A DNA stretch of 64,000 bases from assembly GCA_947623305.1 (NCBI GenBank), contig CANQGQ010000001.1, forward strand, positions 248,001-312,000. Direction: 5' to 3'. A program made the position numbers and the translations under genes. This stretch comes from an uncultured Alistipes sp. (GTDB lineage: Bacteria; Bacteroidota; Bacteroidia; Bacteroidales; Rikenellaceae). Below are positions 7,713-16,150 of this stretch, one piece after another (position 1 is the stretch's first letter; every line of letters starts with the position of its first letter). The notes below the pieces were generated by a model. The model saw nothing but the letters and a program-made list of their open reading frames with translations. It made no database searches and was not told the DNA's origin.

Positions 7713-8867
7713 ATGAATGATTTGAAATCTAAGCTGAAAAAATGGGCAGACAAAACGGCTAAGGCTTACCACGAACTCGCAATGGAGTCTGTGGAAAAAC
7801 CCGAACTGAAACTGGGATGCAATCTGCCATTTTATACGCAATCGGACTTAAATACCATAGACGGGCAGCCCGAATTGTTGATATTGGCAATAAATCCGGC
7901 TGACATATATGATACAAAATATACTTATAAAGGTTCTGATGGCAAAGGTCAAATCGAGAACACCGAGTATTGGCATATCCCGAATGGAATGACAGGAGAT
8001 AAATTATTGAATGGCAATCCCGTTTATCCGCAAAGAGATAAAAAATGGCTCTTATGGCAACGACTAAGCCGAATATTGAAGGATGGTGGTGTTGACAATT
8101 TATTGTTGGATGAGAGAAAATTAGTCTATACAAACATCATATATTATGCAACGAAAAAGGCAGGAGATATTCCTCACGCAGCATGGAACCTGAAAAAACA
8201 TTCAATCGGTTTGATTAAATTGTTACAGCCCAAACGCATTCTGTGTTTGAGCATTCCTCTGTGTTTTAACAATTTGCCTTTAGATGAGGGCAGCGCCAAA
8301 ACGCTGATACCCAAGAAACTCACATTCGGGCAAATGGATGGCATTCCCGTTTATGGCATTCCGCATACGGCCAGTCGTTACGCAAAGGAGGAGATGGAAC
8401 TGGTCGGGGCATGTTTGGGCTATCTTTTCAAACTTGACAATCCCGAATCGGTAACGGCAGAAATCATCGCCGAGAAATTCGCCGACAAGATTGCCGCTTT
8501 CAAAAGCAAAAAACTTGTTCCAAAACAATCGCATATTGACTTTGAGAAGTTAAGAACCCGGCTTGCCGAAAAATTCGGAGAGCCGTATTATGTTAATTCC
8601 AAAACAGTTCGTTATCATTTTACCGGCCATGTACAACTGACAGCAACGACAGCCGACGGCGGTTATTTAGGCATCGGGGCAAAATCGAATTCAAAAGATT
8701 TACCCGACAGAGAAATATACACCCCGCTGTTGAATGTGCATGGTTGGAATTGCCGCAAAAGTGATGCGTGGTACGAATGCAAACGATTCCGAAGTTATAA
8801 TAATATAGACCATATAATAGAGGAACTGGAAGAGATACAAAAGGCATGGATTAAATTGTACGTCTGA
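7713..8867 (+). CDS. Hypothetical two-part protein with UDG-fold-like N-terminal domain
   Basis: The 384-residue product has two parts. Residues about 45-235 follow the UDG superfamily order: PELLILAINPAD near 49-60, a conserved-looking asparagine segment VYTNIIYYAT near 137-146, KRILCLSIPLCF near 170-181 and a closing IPHTASRY near 213-220, in place of HPS. The C-terminal 110 residues (from about 270) have a mixed sheet composition with a small FTGHVQLTATT segment and no recognised family. It pairs with the 5848 gene as a second glycosylase-like protein of this island. The fold is inferred from motif order only; enzymatic activity is unproven. Confidence 0.5.
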   Translation: MNDLKSKLKKWADKTAKAYHELAMESVEKPELKLGCNLPFYTQSDLNTIDGQPELLILAINPADIYDTKYTYKGSDGKGQIENTEYWHIPNGMTGDKLLNGNPVYPQRDKKWLLWQRLSRILKDGGVDNLLLDERKLVYTNIIYYATKKAGDIPHAAWNLKKHSIGLIKLLQPKRILCLSIPLCFNNLPLDEGSAKTLIPKKLTFGQMDGIPVYGIPHTASRYAKEEMELVGACLGYLFKLDNPESVTAEIIAEKFADKIAAFKSKKLVPKQSHIDFEKLRTRLAEKFGEPYYVNSKTVRYHFTGHVQLTATTADGGYLGIGAKSNSKDLPDREIYTPLLNVHGWNCRKSDAWYECKRFRSYNNIDHIIEELEEIQKAWIKLYV

Positions 8868-8945
8868 TATACAACATTTTTGCAATGCTGCGCTCTATTA
8901 AAAGATGATTACCAGAGGTTTGCTTTTTCAGATAGTCGTATGATA

Positions 8946-8972
8946 CGGCAAGCAATCGCTTGCCGCATTTTT
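8946..8972 (+). terminator. Rho-independent terminator after the 7713 gene
   Basis: Perfect 8-bp stem CGGCAAGC/GCTTGCCG with AATC loop, then CATTTTT. It ends the transcription unit that starts at the 7405 box. Confidence 0.75.
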
Positions 8973-9185
8973 GTGCGTATAACACCGGTGCATATCGTCG
9001 CCGATAGTTCTGAACTTTGCCGGATAATCCGGGCTTTCAGGTGTTAAATTGATCATATTCGTATTCATAGCGACAAAAACAGTTCTACCTGTTGCCAGTT
9101 TACGACAGGAAAAATTTTTACTTACTCTGCCATTTTTTGGCACCATATCTCGTCATCTTTGCAGTGTAATAAAAGGATGATGCAT
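8973..9185 (+). promoter_or_regulatory. Leader/promoter region of the intact AAA+ gene
   Basis: Holds a near-consensus -7 box CATCTTTG at 9154-9161, 24 bases before ATG 9186. Nothing else coding is seen. Confidence 0.4.
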
Positions 9186-10886
9186 ATGAAGACGGCAAAA
9201 AGCTACCCAAACGAGTCGAAACACAACCCGACAGAAATTCCCGAAAATCTCCTGACGCCGGTCGAACCGACTCTCGTGGCAAATATGGAGCGCGTTGTAG
9301 AACTGGCTACAACCACGCATCTCAGCGAGGCATTTAACAACACAGCGCAGCCCTATATGAGCTACATAGCCAAGCGTATGTCGCTCACCGAGAGGCAGAC
9401 GTTGCTGCTCTCGCTTTTTCTTGAAAAGAGCAGCGACCGCCGTATTATGATTAGCGATTTCGCGCAGATGCTCGAATGCCGGACAATCCGAATCATTTCG
9501 CTTATGTCGGAGGTCGATGCATTAGTCGCCCGCGGATTTGTGCGCCGCCGAAAGGGGTCCGACGAGTCGCTGAGCTATCATATGCCGATAGAGGTGATAA
9601 CGGCTTTCAAAGACAATAAAGTCTACACGCCCGAGCCGGTCAAAGGTTTGACAGTGGAGAAGTTCTTCGACACAATGGCGAAAATCTTCGACGACCACGA
9701 ATCAGGTAACAATATCATTCAAAAACTCGATACACTGGTCGAGGAGAATGCTTCGCTGGAATTTTGCATGGCGGTCCGAAATCTCGACCTGTGCGACGAA
9801 GACGACCGATTGTTGCTCTACGTCTTCTGCAACCGTTTCGTCAACGAAAACGACGACATGATAGGCGAACACGACTGGGAGGATTTCTACGAATCGAAGT
9901 CGACGCTTCGCATTATTCGAAGCGAATTGCGGCGGCAGGAAAACATCCTGCAACGCGAGGGCCTTATCGAGAACTTCAACTCGGACGGTATGGCCGATAC
10001 GTCATACTTCAAACTCACGGACAAGGCGAAAGAGATGCTTTTCAAAGAGCTGGAAATCGGCAAGCAGCAGACTAAAAATCAAAAGGAGTTGCAGAAACAC
10101 GACTCTTTTGCCGAAAAGAGACTTTTCTACAATCCGCGCGAGCGGTCGCAAATCGAGCAGCTGTCGCAACTGCTGATGCCCGAAAAGTTCGCATCGGTGC
10201 AGCAGCGTTTGGAGGAGAACGGTATGCGCAAGGGCTTTGCCTGTCTGTTTTATGGTTCGCCCGGTACGGGCAAGACCGAGACGGTCTACCAGCTGGCGCG
10301 CCGCACGCAGCGCGACCTAATGGTCATCGACGTTTCGCAAATCAAGAGTTGCTGGGTTGGTGAGAGCGAGAAGAATATCAAAAACGCCTTCGACCGCTAC
10401 CGCAACTATGTCAAGCAGTGCGAGCGGGCTCCCATTTTGTTATTCAACGAGGCCGACGCTGTGTTGGGGATTCGTCAGGAGGGTGCGCAGCGGGCGGTCG
10501 AGAAGATGGAGAACTCGATTCAGAACATCATCCTGCAGGAGATGGAGCAATTGGACGGCATCATGATCGCCACGACCAATCTTACACAAAATCTCGACAA
10601 GGCATTCGAGCGTCGGTTTATCTACAAGATAGAGTTCGCGCGCCCCTCTTTGGAGGCAAAGTGCTCTATATGGCAGTCGATGATTCCTTCGCTGACGCCG
10701 CCGCTGGCCGAGCAACTGGCCACAGAGTATGATTTCAGCGGCGGCCAAATCGAAAATATCGCCCGCAAACGTACCGTCGAACTGATTCTCAGCGGCGAAG
10801 AACCGGCACCTGAAAAGTTGCATGCTATGTGCCGTGCCGAGCAATTGGCGAACAACAATGACACAAGACGAAGGATTGGATATTGA
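9186..10886 (+). CDS. AAA+ ATPase with N-terminal winged-helix regions (intact paralogue)
   Basis: ATG 9186 is chosen because AAAAGG lies 9 bases upstream; in-frame ATGs at 9177 and 9180 are alternatives. The 566-residue product has a long N-terminal half with two helical/winged-helix-like parts (SDFAQMLECRTIRIISLMSEVDALV; a segment ending YFKLTDKAKEML) and one AAA+ module: Walker A GSPGTGKTE at about 357, ILLFNEAD at about 415-422, sensor-1 ATTNLTQNLDKAFERRF and sensor-2-like SGGQIENIARK. The Walker B position normally Asp is Asn here, as in the frameshifted copy at 3-1513, so this is a feature of the subfamily and not a point error. Proteins of this type remodel a partner; here the neighbours suggest a nucleic-acid process. 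An exonuclease gene follows after 21 bp. Confidence 0.85.
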   Translation: MKTAKSYPNESKHNPTEIPENLLTPVEPTLVANMERVVELATTTHLSEAFNNTAQPYMSYIAKRMSLTERQTLLLSLFLEKSSDRRIMISDFAQMLECRTIRIISLMSEVDALVARGFVRRRKGSDESLSYHMPIEVITAFKDNKVYTPEPVKGLTVEKFFDTMAKIFDDHESGNNIIQKLDTLVEENASLEFCMAVRNLDLCDEDDRLLLYVFCNRFVNENDDMIGEHDWEDFYESKSTLRIIRSELRRQENILQREGLIENFNSDGMADTSYFKLTDKAKEMLFKELEIGKQQTKNQKELQKHDSFAEKRLFYNPRERSQIEQLSQLLMPEKFASVQQRLEENGMRKGFACLFYGSPGTGKTETVYQLARRTQRDLMVIDVSQIKSCWVGESEKNIKNAFDRYRNYVKQCERAPILLFNEADAVLGIRQEGAQRAVEKMENSIQNIILQEMEQLDGIMIATTNLTQNLDKAFERRFIYKIEFARPSLEAKCSIWQSMIPSLTPPLAEQLATEYDFSGGQIENIARKRTVELILSGEEPAPEKLHAMCRAEQLANNNDTRRRIGY

Positions 10887-10907
10887 TATTTTGTAACCGG
10901 AAATAAA

Positions 10908-11402
10908 ATGAAAGATTTTGCAGCCATAGATTTCGAAACGGCAAATGAATGCCGCACAAGTGTTTGCGCGGTCGGAGTTGTTGTCGTGCGCAACGGAGAG
11001 GTCGCAGAAAAATTTTACAGCCTGATTCGTCCAGAACCCGATTATTACCGCTGGTTCTGCATGGAAGTACACGGCTTGTGCGACGACGACACCCGCGATG
11101 CTCCGCTGTTTCCGGAGGTCTGGAAACAGATTGAACCGCTGATCGAGGGCTTGCCTTTGGTGGCCCACAATGCGCGGTTCGACGAAGGATGCTTGCGCGA
11201 GGTACATCGCGCTTACGGTATGGATTATCCCGAATACAAGTTTTACGACACTTTGCAGGCGTCGCGCCGAACATTCGGCAATATGTTGCCCAACCACCAG
11301 TTGCAAACTGTGGCATTGGCCTGCGGTTACGACTTAACCGCACATCACCATGCCCTTGCCGATGCCGAAGCTGCGGCGGCGATAGCTTTGAAAATTTTAT
11401 AA
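10908..11402 (+). CDS. DnaQ-like DEDDh 3'-5' exonuclease
   Basis: A 164-residue exonuclease of the Pol III epsilon type. All DEDDh residues are visible: Asp and Glu in AAIDFET (about 5-11), the second Asp in AHNARFDEG (about 86-94), and His and the last Asp in HHHALADAEA (about 146-155). The protein is only the nuclease domain, without a polymerase- or clamp-binding tail, so it is a stand-alone nuclease acting on single-stranded 3' ends of DNA or RNA. It sits 21 bp after the AAA+ gene and 13 bp before the next frame, consistent with one operon in which the ATPase and nuclease act together. Confidence 0.9.
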   Translation: MKDFAAIDFETANECRTSVCAVGVVVVRNGEVAEKFYSLIRPEPDYYRWFCMEVHGLCDDDTRDAPLFPEVWKQIEPLIEGLPLVAHNARFDEGCLREVHRAYGMDYPEYKFYDTLQASRRTFGNMLPNHQLQTVALACGYDLTAHHHALADAEAAAAIALKIL

Positions 11403-11415
11403 CGGAGGAAAAAAT

Positions 11416-11691
11416 TTGAAAACAATCGAAGGACACGACGTAAAGATTTTTACGGACAATATCGAGGGCAAAGCGCGCGAGGAGTATCTGCACGATATGC
11501 GCCTATGCCAGCGATGGGCCGTGCTGAACCGCAAGCTCGGCGAATTGCCTGCTGCCGATGTCGTTGTGCAGACGGACATTTTCTTCGCGGTAGTGATGCC
11601 ACTGCGTCCAACTGAATATGGACAGTCCAAAGTACAAAAGGTAGATGCCGACGGCACACAAGATATGATGAGCAAACCTATGATAATGTAA
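11416..11691 (+). CDS. Short protein with RtcB-like N-terminus, probably a fragment
   Basis: 91 codons starting at TTG 11416, supported by a strong GGAGG 7 bases upstream. The first 20 residues (KTIEGHDVKIFTDNIEGKAR) resemble the start of bacterial RtcB RNA ligases, but the metal-binding body of that enzyme is absent and the rest does not continue the similarity. The last residues (QDMMSKPMIM) run into repeat copy B, so the C-terminus was probably made by the rearrangement that created the repeat. Functional status doubtful. Confidence 0.4.
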   Translation: MKTIEGHDVKIFTDNIEGKAREEYLHDMRLCQRWAVLNRKLGELPAADVVVQTDIFFAVVMPLRPTEYGQSKVQKVDADGTQDMMSKPMIM

Positions 11692-12300
11692 AATCTGAAT
11701 GTTTTTATACAACTACCGGCAATTTAGAAAAAAGTCGAAGAGCTTATCGTAATCTTCAAACATTCAGATAACGAGAAAAAATTTGTTTAATAAGAGAGAA
11801 AAAGCTATGCTGGACATAGCGAAAACAGCCCTATATTTTTACCCCAAAAAGATATATGTAAATTTATTCCACGATTCAATCCCGAAAGAACTTTAAAAAT
11901 ACTTCCTTAGAATGATTCCCCGGAAGATTAGTGCAATACTTGCAACAAGTAAAAAATTTTATGACGACTAATTCTTCCATTCCGGTGCATTCTTATGTTC
12001 CGATATTTTGCAAATACATCACAACGAACACCGATAGATTTTTTTAACAGTAATGAAATAAGAACCAGAAATCTCATCGTGGATATTTGGATGCAGACAG
12101 CCAAATTCTATATTTGCTTTACTCAAAAAGGAATCCTTATTGTAGCATAGAGATGATTGCGATGCAAGGCGGGCACTACGAGTTAGCGACCTAAAAAAGG
12201 ACAGTCGCCAAAACATATTGATACATAACGGGAAAAAATGGAAAGTTCTGTTTTCGTTTTCCGCTCTTTGACAGCCTGCGAAAAATCAGGCAATCGAGCG
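11659..12300 (+). repeat. Imperfect long repeat, copy B (with about 190 bp extra)
   Basis: Same-orientation partner of 1671-2111. The segment from 11667 encodes DEQTYDNVKSECFYT and a degraded continuation that ends early; ATG 11806 opens MLDIAKTALYF.., soon stopped. No intact gene lies between 11692 and 12400, only these remnants. The sequence is rich in A+T. Confidence 0.75.
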
Positions 12301-12305
12301 TAAGA

Positions 12306-12346
12306 AGCCTTATGTATCAGTGATATGTAAGGCTCTTTCTTTTTTT
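12306..12346 (+). terminator. Terminator at end of repeat copy B
   Basis: AGCCTTA 12306-12312 pairs with TAAGGCT 12328-12334; then CTTTCTTTTTTT. Same position relative to the repeat as the terminator of copy A, but a different stem sequence. Confidence 0.65.
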
Positions 12347-12401
12347 GGAGCCTACGGAAAAGTGCAATAGAAAGCAGGGGTTCCAAGACCAATTCGTGAC
12401 C

Positions 12402-12592
12402 AATCGGACTCGAACTGAAAATAGGTTGCGAATTGCCGACATCTGCAACATCCGGAAACATCTGACCACACACCTTGCCCGCCATACATTCGCCACGCTG
12501 GCCATCGAGTACGGAATGCCGATCGACATCATCACCAAGATTCTGTGGCATACCAATACGAACATAACCCGACATTATGCCCGAATGCCCGG
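12402..12592 (+). pseudogene. C-terminal remnant of a tyrosine recombinase (integrase)
   Basis: About 60 codons match the catalytic end of Bacteroidota phage-type integrases: IADICNI..HLTTHLARHTFATLA with the His-x-x-Arg pair, then IITKILWHTNTNITRHYARM with the second His and the catalytic Tyr. The N-terminal arm- and core-binding domains and the first catalytic Arg are missing; upstream is repeat copy B. Past the tyrosine the frame runs into the overlapping HTH gene. It marks one end of a former integrative element. Confidence 0.75.
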
Positions 12593-12847
12593 ATGCTCGA
12601 TTTCTCCGAAGTTTGCCAACTTTTACATCAAAGCGAACGCGAGGTACGTCGCTATCGGGAGCAAGAGCATCTCGTCAGCCTCACCATCGGACGCCACAGA
12701 ATGTACCTACTCAGCGAAGTGCGCGATTTCATCGGCAAGATGCACCGTCGAGGCAAACTCGAAGCGTTGAGTATCGAAATACTGAATCTCGCAAAAAACG
12801 ACGGAAGCCTTCGATACCGTAGACTTCGGATAATGCTTAACATATAA
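12593..12847 (+). CDS. Excisionase/MerR-type helix-turn-helix protein
   Basis: 84 residues from ATG 12593. A small winged-helix unit is visible: LDFSEVCQLLHQSEREVRRYREQE (helix-turn-helix), then LVSLTIGRHRMYLLSEVRDFIGKM (wing plus helix), as in the DNA-binding proteins often found beside integrase genes in Bacteroidota elements. It partly overlaps the integrase remnant in another frame. Likely role: recombination directionality or control of the element. Whether it is still used is unclear because the integrase is broken. Confidence 0.65.
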   Translation: MLDFSEVCQLLHQSEREVRRYREQEHLVSLTIGRHRMYLLSEVRDFIGKMHRRGKLEALSIEILNLAKNDGSLRYRRLRIMLNI

Positions 12848-12884
12848 CATTTTTATTATTTTTTTGATTTTTCTTCTTCGTTTT

Positions 12885-12917
12885 TTTGATTTTTTTATTG
12901 TTTTTTCATTACATTGC
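12885..12917 (+). promoter_or_regulatory. Possible promoter of the first SusC gene
   Basis: TTTG 12885-12888, 21-base spacer, then TACATTGC 12910-12917 (6 of 8 to TAnnTTTG), in a T-rich stretch. It would give a leader of about 65 bases to ATG 12987. Weak match. Confidence 0.3.
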
Positions 12918-12986
12918 AACCGGATCAACGCATATTCCCTAAATATGACGTTGCAAAACATTATAAACCAACTTAATTCAGATTCG

Positions 12987-15900
12987 ATGGAGAAATCTTA
13001 CAACAACACCTCTGCGGCCATCCCGACTCGGCCGATTTTGAGGGGGGGGGGAATTTCTATTATTATTGATAGTGCCCTTCTTGATTTGCCTGTTTGCGCC
13101 AAACGTCGTTTCAGCCCAGAGAGCTAAATCCTACGTCGTTCAAGGCGTTGTTCTGGATCAAAGCGGTGATCCGTTCACCGGAGTCAGCGTAACGGTTCCC
13201 GGAACCACCACAGGAACCACCACGGGTCAAAAAGGAGACTATCGTCTCATGGTTCCCATAGGGCGCGATTCCCTCTGTTTCTCATTCATCGGATACAAAA
13301 CGGTTACGGTGCATGCCCGTGATGCCCAACTCGTCCGGATGCAGGAAGAAACCGCATCCGTCGACGAAGTCGTCGTAACCGGTATCTTCTCCCGCAAAGC
13401 CGAAAGCTATACCGGAGCCTCCACGACCATTACCGGAGAGAAGCTGAAGCAAATCAGCAGCATGAATGTTTTTCAAAGTCTGAAAAGCATCGACCCCTCG
13501 CTGAACATCATGACGAACCTCACGGCCGGATCGGATCCGAACGCGCTGCCCGACATGCAGTTGCGGGGAACCTCGACCTTCCCGACCAGCGGAGGCGCCG
13601 CAGGAATGGACCTGAAAGGCAACTACATCGGCAACCCAAATACGCCACTGTTCATTCTGGACGGTTTCGAAACCACCGTACAGCGCATCTTCGATATGGA
13701 TATGAACCGTATCGCCAGCGTTACGATCCTCAAAGACGCCGCCGCCAAAGCCATTTACGGAGCCAAAGCCGCCAATGGCGTTGTCGTGATCGAAACCAAG
13801 CCGCTGCTCGCCAACGAGACCCGCATCACCTATGAGGGCAAACTGACGCTGGAAATGCCCGATCTGAGCAGTTACGACCTTTGCAACGCACTCGAAAAGC
13901 TGCAGATCGAAAAAGCGGAAGGCCTCTACGACAACGCGATTACGCCGGAGTCCCTGGTCGAATACCAGCAATTGTACAACAGCCGTCTGGAGTGGGCCAA
14001 AGCAGGCAACAGCACCTACTGGCTCTCCAAACCGCTGCGCACGGGCGTCGGGCACAGCCACAGCGTAAACGTCGAGATGGGCGAAAACGCATTGCGCGCC
14101 GCAGCCACTTTCGCTTACAAAAGCATCAACGGCGTCATGAAAGGTTCGGGACGCGAAACCCTTTCGGGAGACGTGAAGCTCGAATATCGCTACAAGAAAA
14201 TCAAGTTCCAGAATATCATGAGCATCTGGAACGTCAACAGCAAGGAGTCCCCTTACGGCTCGTTCTCCCAATACGCCACGCTGAACCCCTATTGGTCGCC
14301 GTACGATTCCGAAGGTCGGCTCGTGCAGGTTCTCTCCGAACCAAACAGTCTGAACGGTTTGGTCGGCAATCCGCTCTACGACGCCACGCTCTCTACCCGG
14401 CTGAAGACGAACAACCTCAACTACTCCAACAATTTCTACGTGGAGGTTCTTCCCGTCGACGGACTGCGGGCCGTCGCTCGGATAGGAATTTCCGGGCAGC
14501 GGCTCGAAGACGAAGCCTTTTATCCCTCCAATCACTCGAAATTCGTAACGATGACCGCTCCGGAAGACGTCGTCCGCAAGGGCTCCTACACCATGGCCTA
14601 CGGAAAACAGGCGACGCTGGACGGAAACTTCATCCTGCAATACAGTAAGGATATCGCCAAGAAACACTCGATCAACGCAGCGTTCAACATGCTGCTCAGT
14701 GAAAACAAATTCACCGAAAGCACCTTCAAGGCCGAAGGTTTCCCGAGCGACAAGATGAACAACATCAGTTACGCTCGCCAGTATGCCGAAGGCACGACTC
14801 CCCAGAGCTATGACGTGATCCGGCGGCAGGTGCAATTCATGGGCAACGTCTCCTACACGTACGACAACCGTTACGTCATCGAGGGAACCCTCAACTATTC
14901 GGGCGCCTCCTCGTTCGGAACGAACAACCGATGGGGTTCGTTCTGGAGCGTAGGAGCCTCCTGGAACCTGCACAACGAGAAATTCCTCCGCAACGTCCAG
15001 AACCTCACCAGCCTGCGTCTCCGCTTATCATACGGACGCGACGGCAACTCCAATTTCGCGTCCAACAACTCGTACGCTCTGTACAACTACCTGACTTCCG
15101 GACAATACAACGGTTTTACGGGGGCCATTCTTCAGAACATGGAGAATCCCAACCTGAAATGGCAGGTCAAAGATCAGTACAACATCGGATTCGACATGAT
15201 GTACAGGCGAATCAGCATCAACGCCAACTACTACTACAATCTGACGAAGAACCTGGTATCGAACATCTCGATCGTACCTTCGACCGGCTTCAATACCGTG
15301 GATGACAACCTGGGCGAAGTGATGAACCGAGGTTGGGAGATTTCGATCGGATACACGCCCTGGCAGAGCAAAGACGGATTCGTGAATATCAGCGGGGCCA
15401 TCACGACCAACAAGAACGAAATCACCAAGCTCTCGGAAAGCATGCGGGCCTTCAATGAATTGCAGGACAAGCTCGCAGCAGATTACCACAATACGGCCCC
15501 TGTGCGAAAATACATCGAAGGCATGCCGCTAAATGCGATCTGGGCCGTTCCTTCGCTGGGTATCGACCCGATGACCGGCCGCGAGGTCTTCATCAACCGG
15601 GACGGACAGCGCACCTACGACTGGTCGGACAAAGACATGGTATACTGCGGCCAGACCGATCCCAAATACCGAGGCACGGTCGGATTCAACGTGGAATACA
15701 AAGGTTTCGGAGTGAGCGCATACGGCACGTTCGAAGGCGGATGCGAATATTATAACTATACGCTGGTGGATCGGGTCGAGGACGCCAACATCCGGGTCAA
15801 CGTAGACCGGCGCGTGCTCAGTGGCCGATGGACCACTCCCGGACAGAACGCGCTCTATACGACCAAACGACTTTCCTACCAAACCTCATCGGGCTCGGCA

Positions 15901-16137
15901 TCGGCGTCAACGCGTCTGACCTCGCGCTTCGTGCAGAAACGGGATGAATTCAGCATCTCTTCGCTCAATGTCTACTATAACTTCAGCGAGGCCGTCGCTC
16001 GGAAAATGCATCTCAAACGATTGCAGCTGAAATGTTCGATGGACAACGTGGCGACGTTCTCCACGATCCGGCTGGAACGCGGTACGTCCTATCCTTTCGC
16101 CAGAACCCTCTATTTCACTTTGCTCGCTACATTTTAA
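12987..16137 (+). CDS. SusC/RagA-type TonB-dependent transporter, out of frame at a G10 tract
   Basis: Outer-membrane transporter partner of the SusD at 16151. From ATG 12987 the frame reads MEKSYNNTSAAIPTRPILR and then meets ten consecutive G (13042-13051), after which it is closed by a stop. With nine G the frame continues as GGE-FLLLLIVPFLICLF..VVSAQ, a proper signal peptide, and into the rest of the gene (1049 residues in all). That part has a carboxypeptidase-regulatory-like domain (about 50-115), TonB box/plug start DEVVVTG at about 126 and a beta-barrel ending in an aromatic residue. As written, only a TTG at 13066 could restart, within the hydrophobic core and without basic residues. 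The gene therefore looks switched off here, or the tract was miscounted. The cargo is unknown; the adjacent metalloproteases hint at peptide or glycopeptide rather than simple glycan. Confidence 0.85.
13042..13051 (+). repeat. Homopolymer tract of 10 G in the SusC signal-peptide codons
   Basis: Ten G between TTGA and AATTTC. Nine (or 6, or 12) would keep the SusC frame; ten breaks it. Typical slipped-strand contingency tract. Confidence 0.9.
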
Positions 16138-16150
16138 CCACGGATAACCC

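Noticed and set aside
12341..12420. tRNA-like or attachment-site sequence before the integrase remnant
   Set aside because: A short GGACTCGAACT match resembles a tRNA T arm, but no cloverleaf or flanking direct repeat could be built.
13066..13068. TTG 13066 as the true start of the first SusC
   Set aside because: It would begin inside the hydrophobic core and lose the basic N-region; a frameshift at the G tract explains the data better.
13282..14973. 563-codon antisense frame under the first SusC
   Set aside because: Same shadow effect; low-complexity composition.
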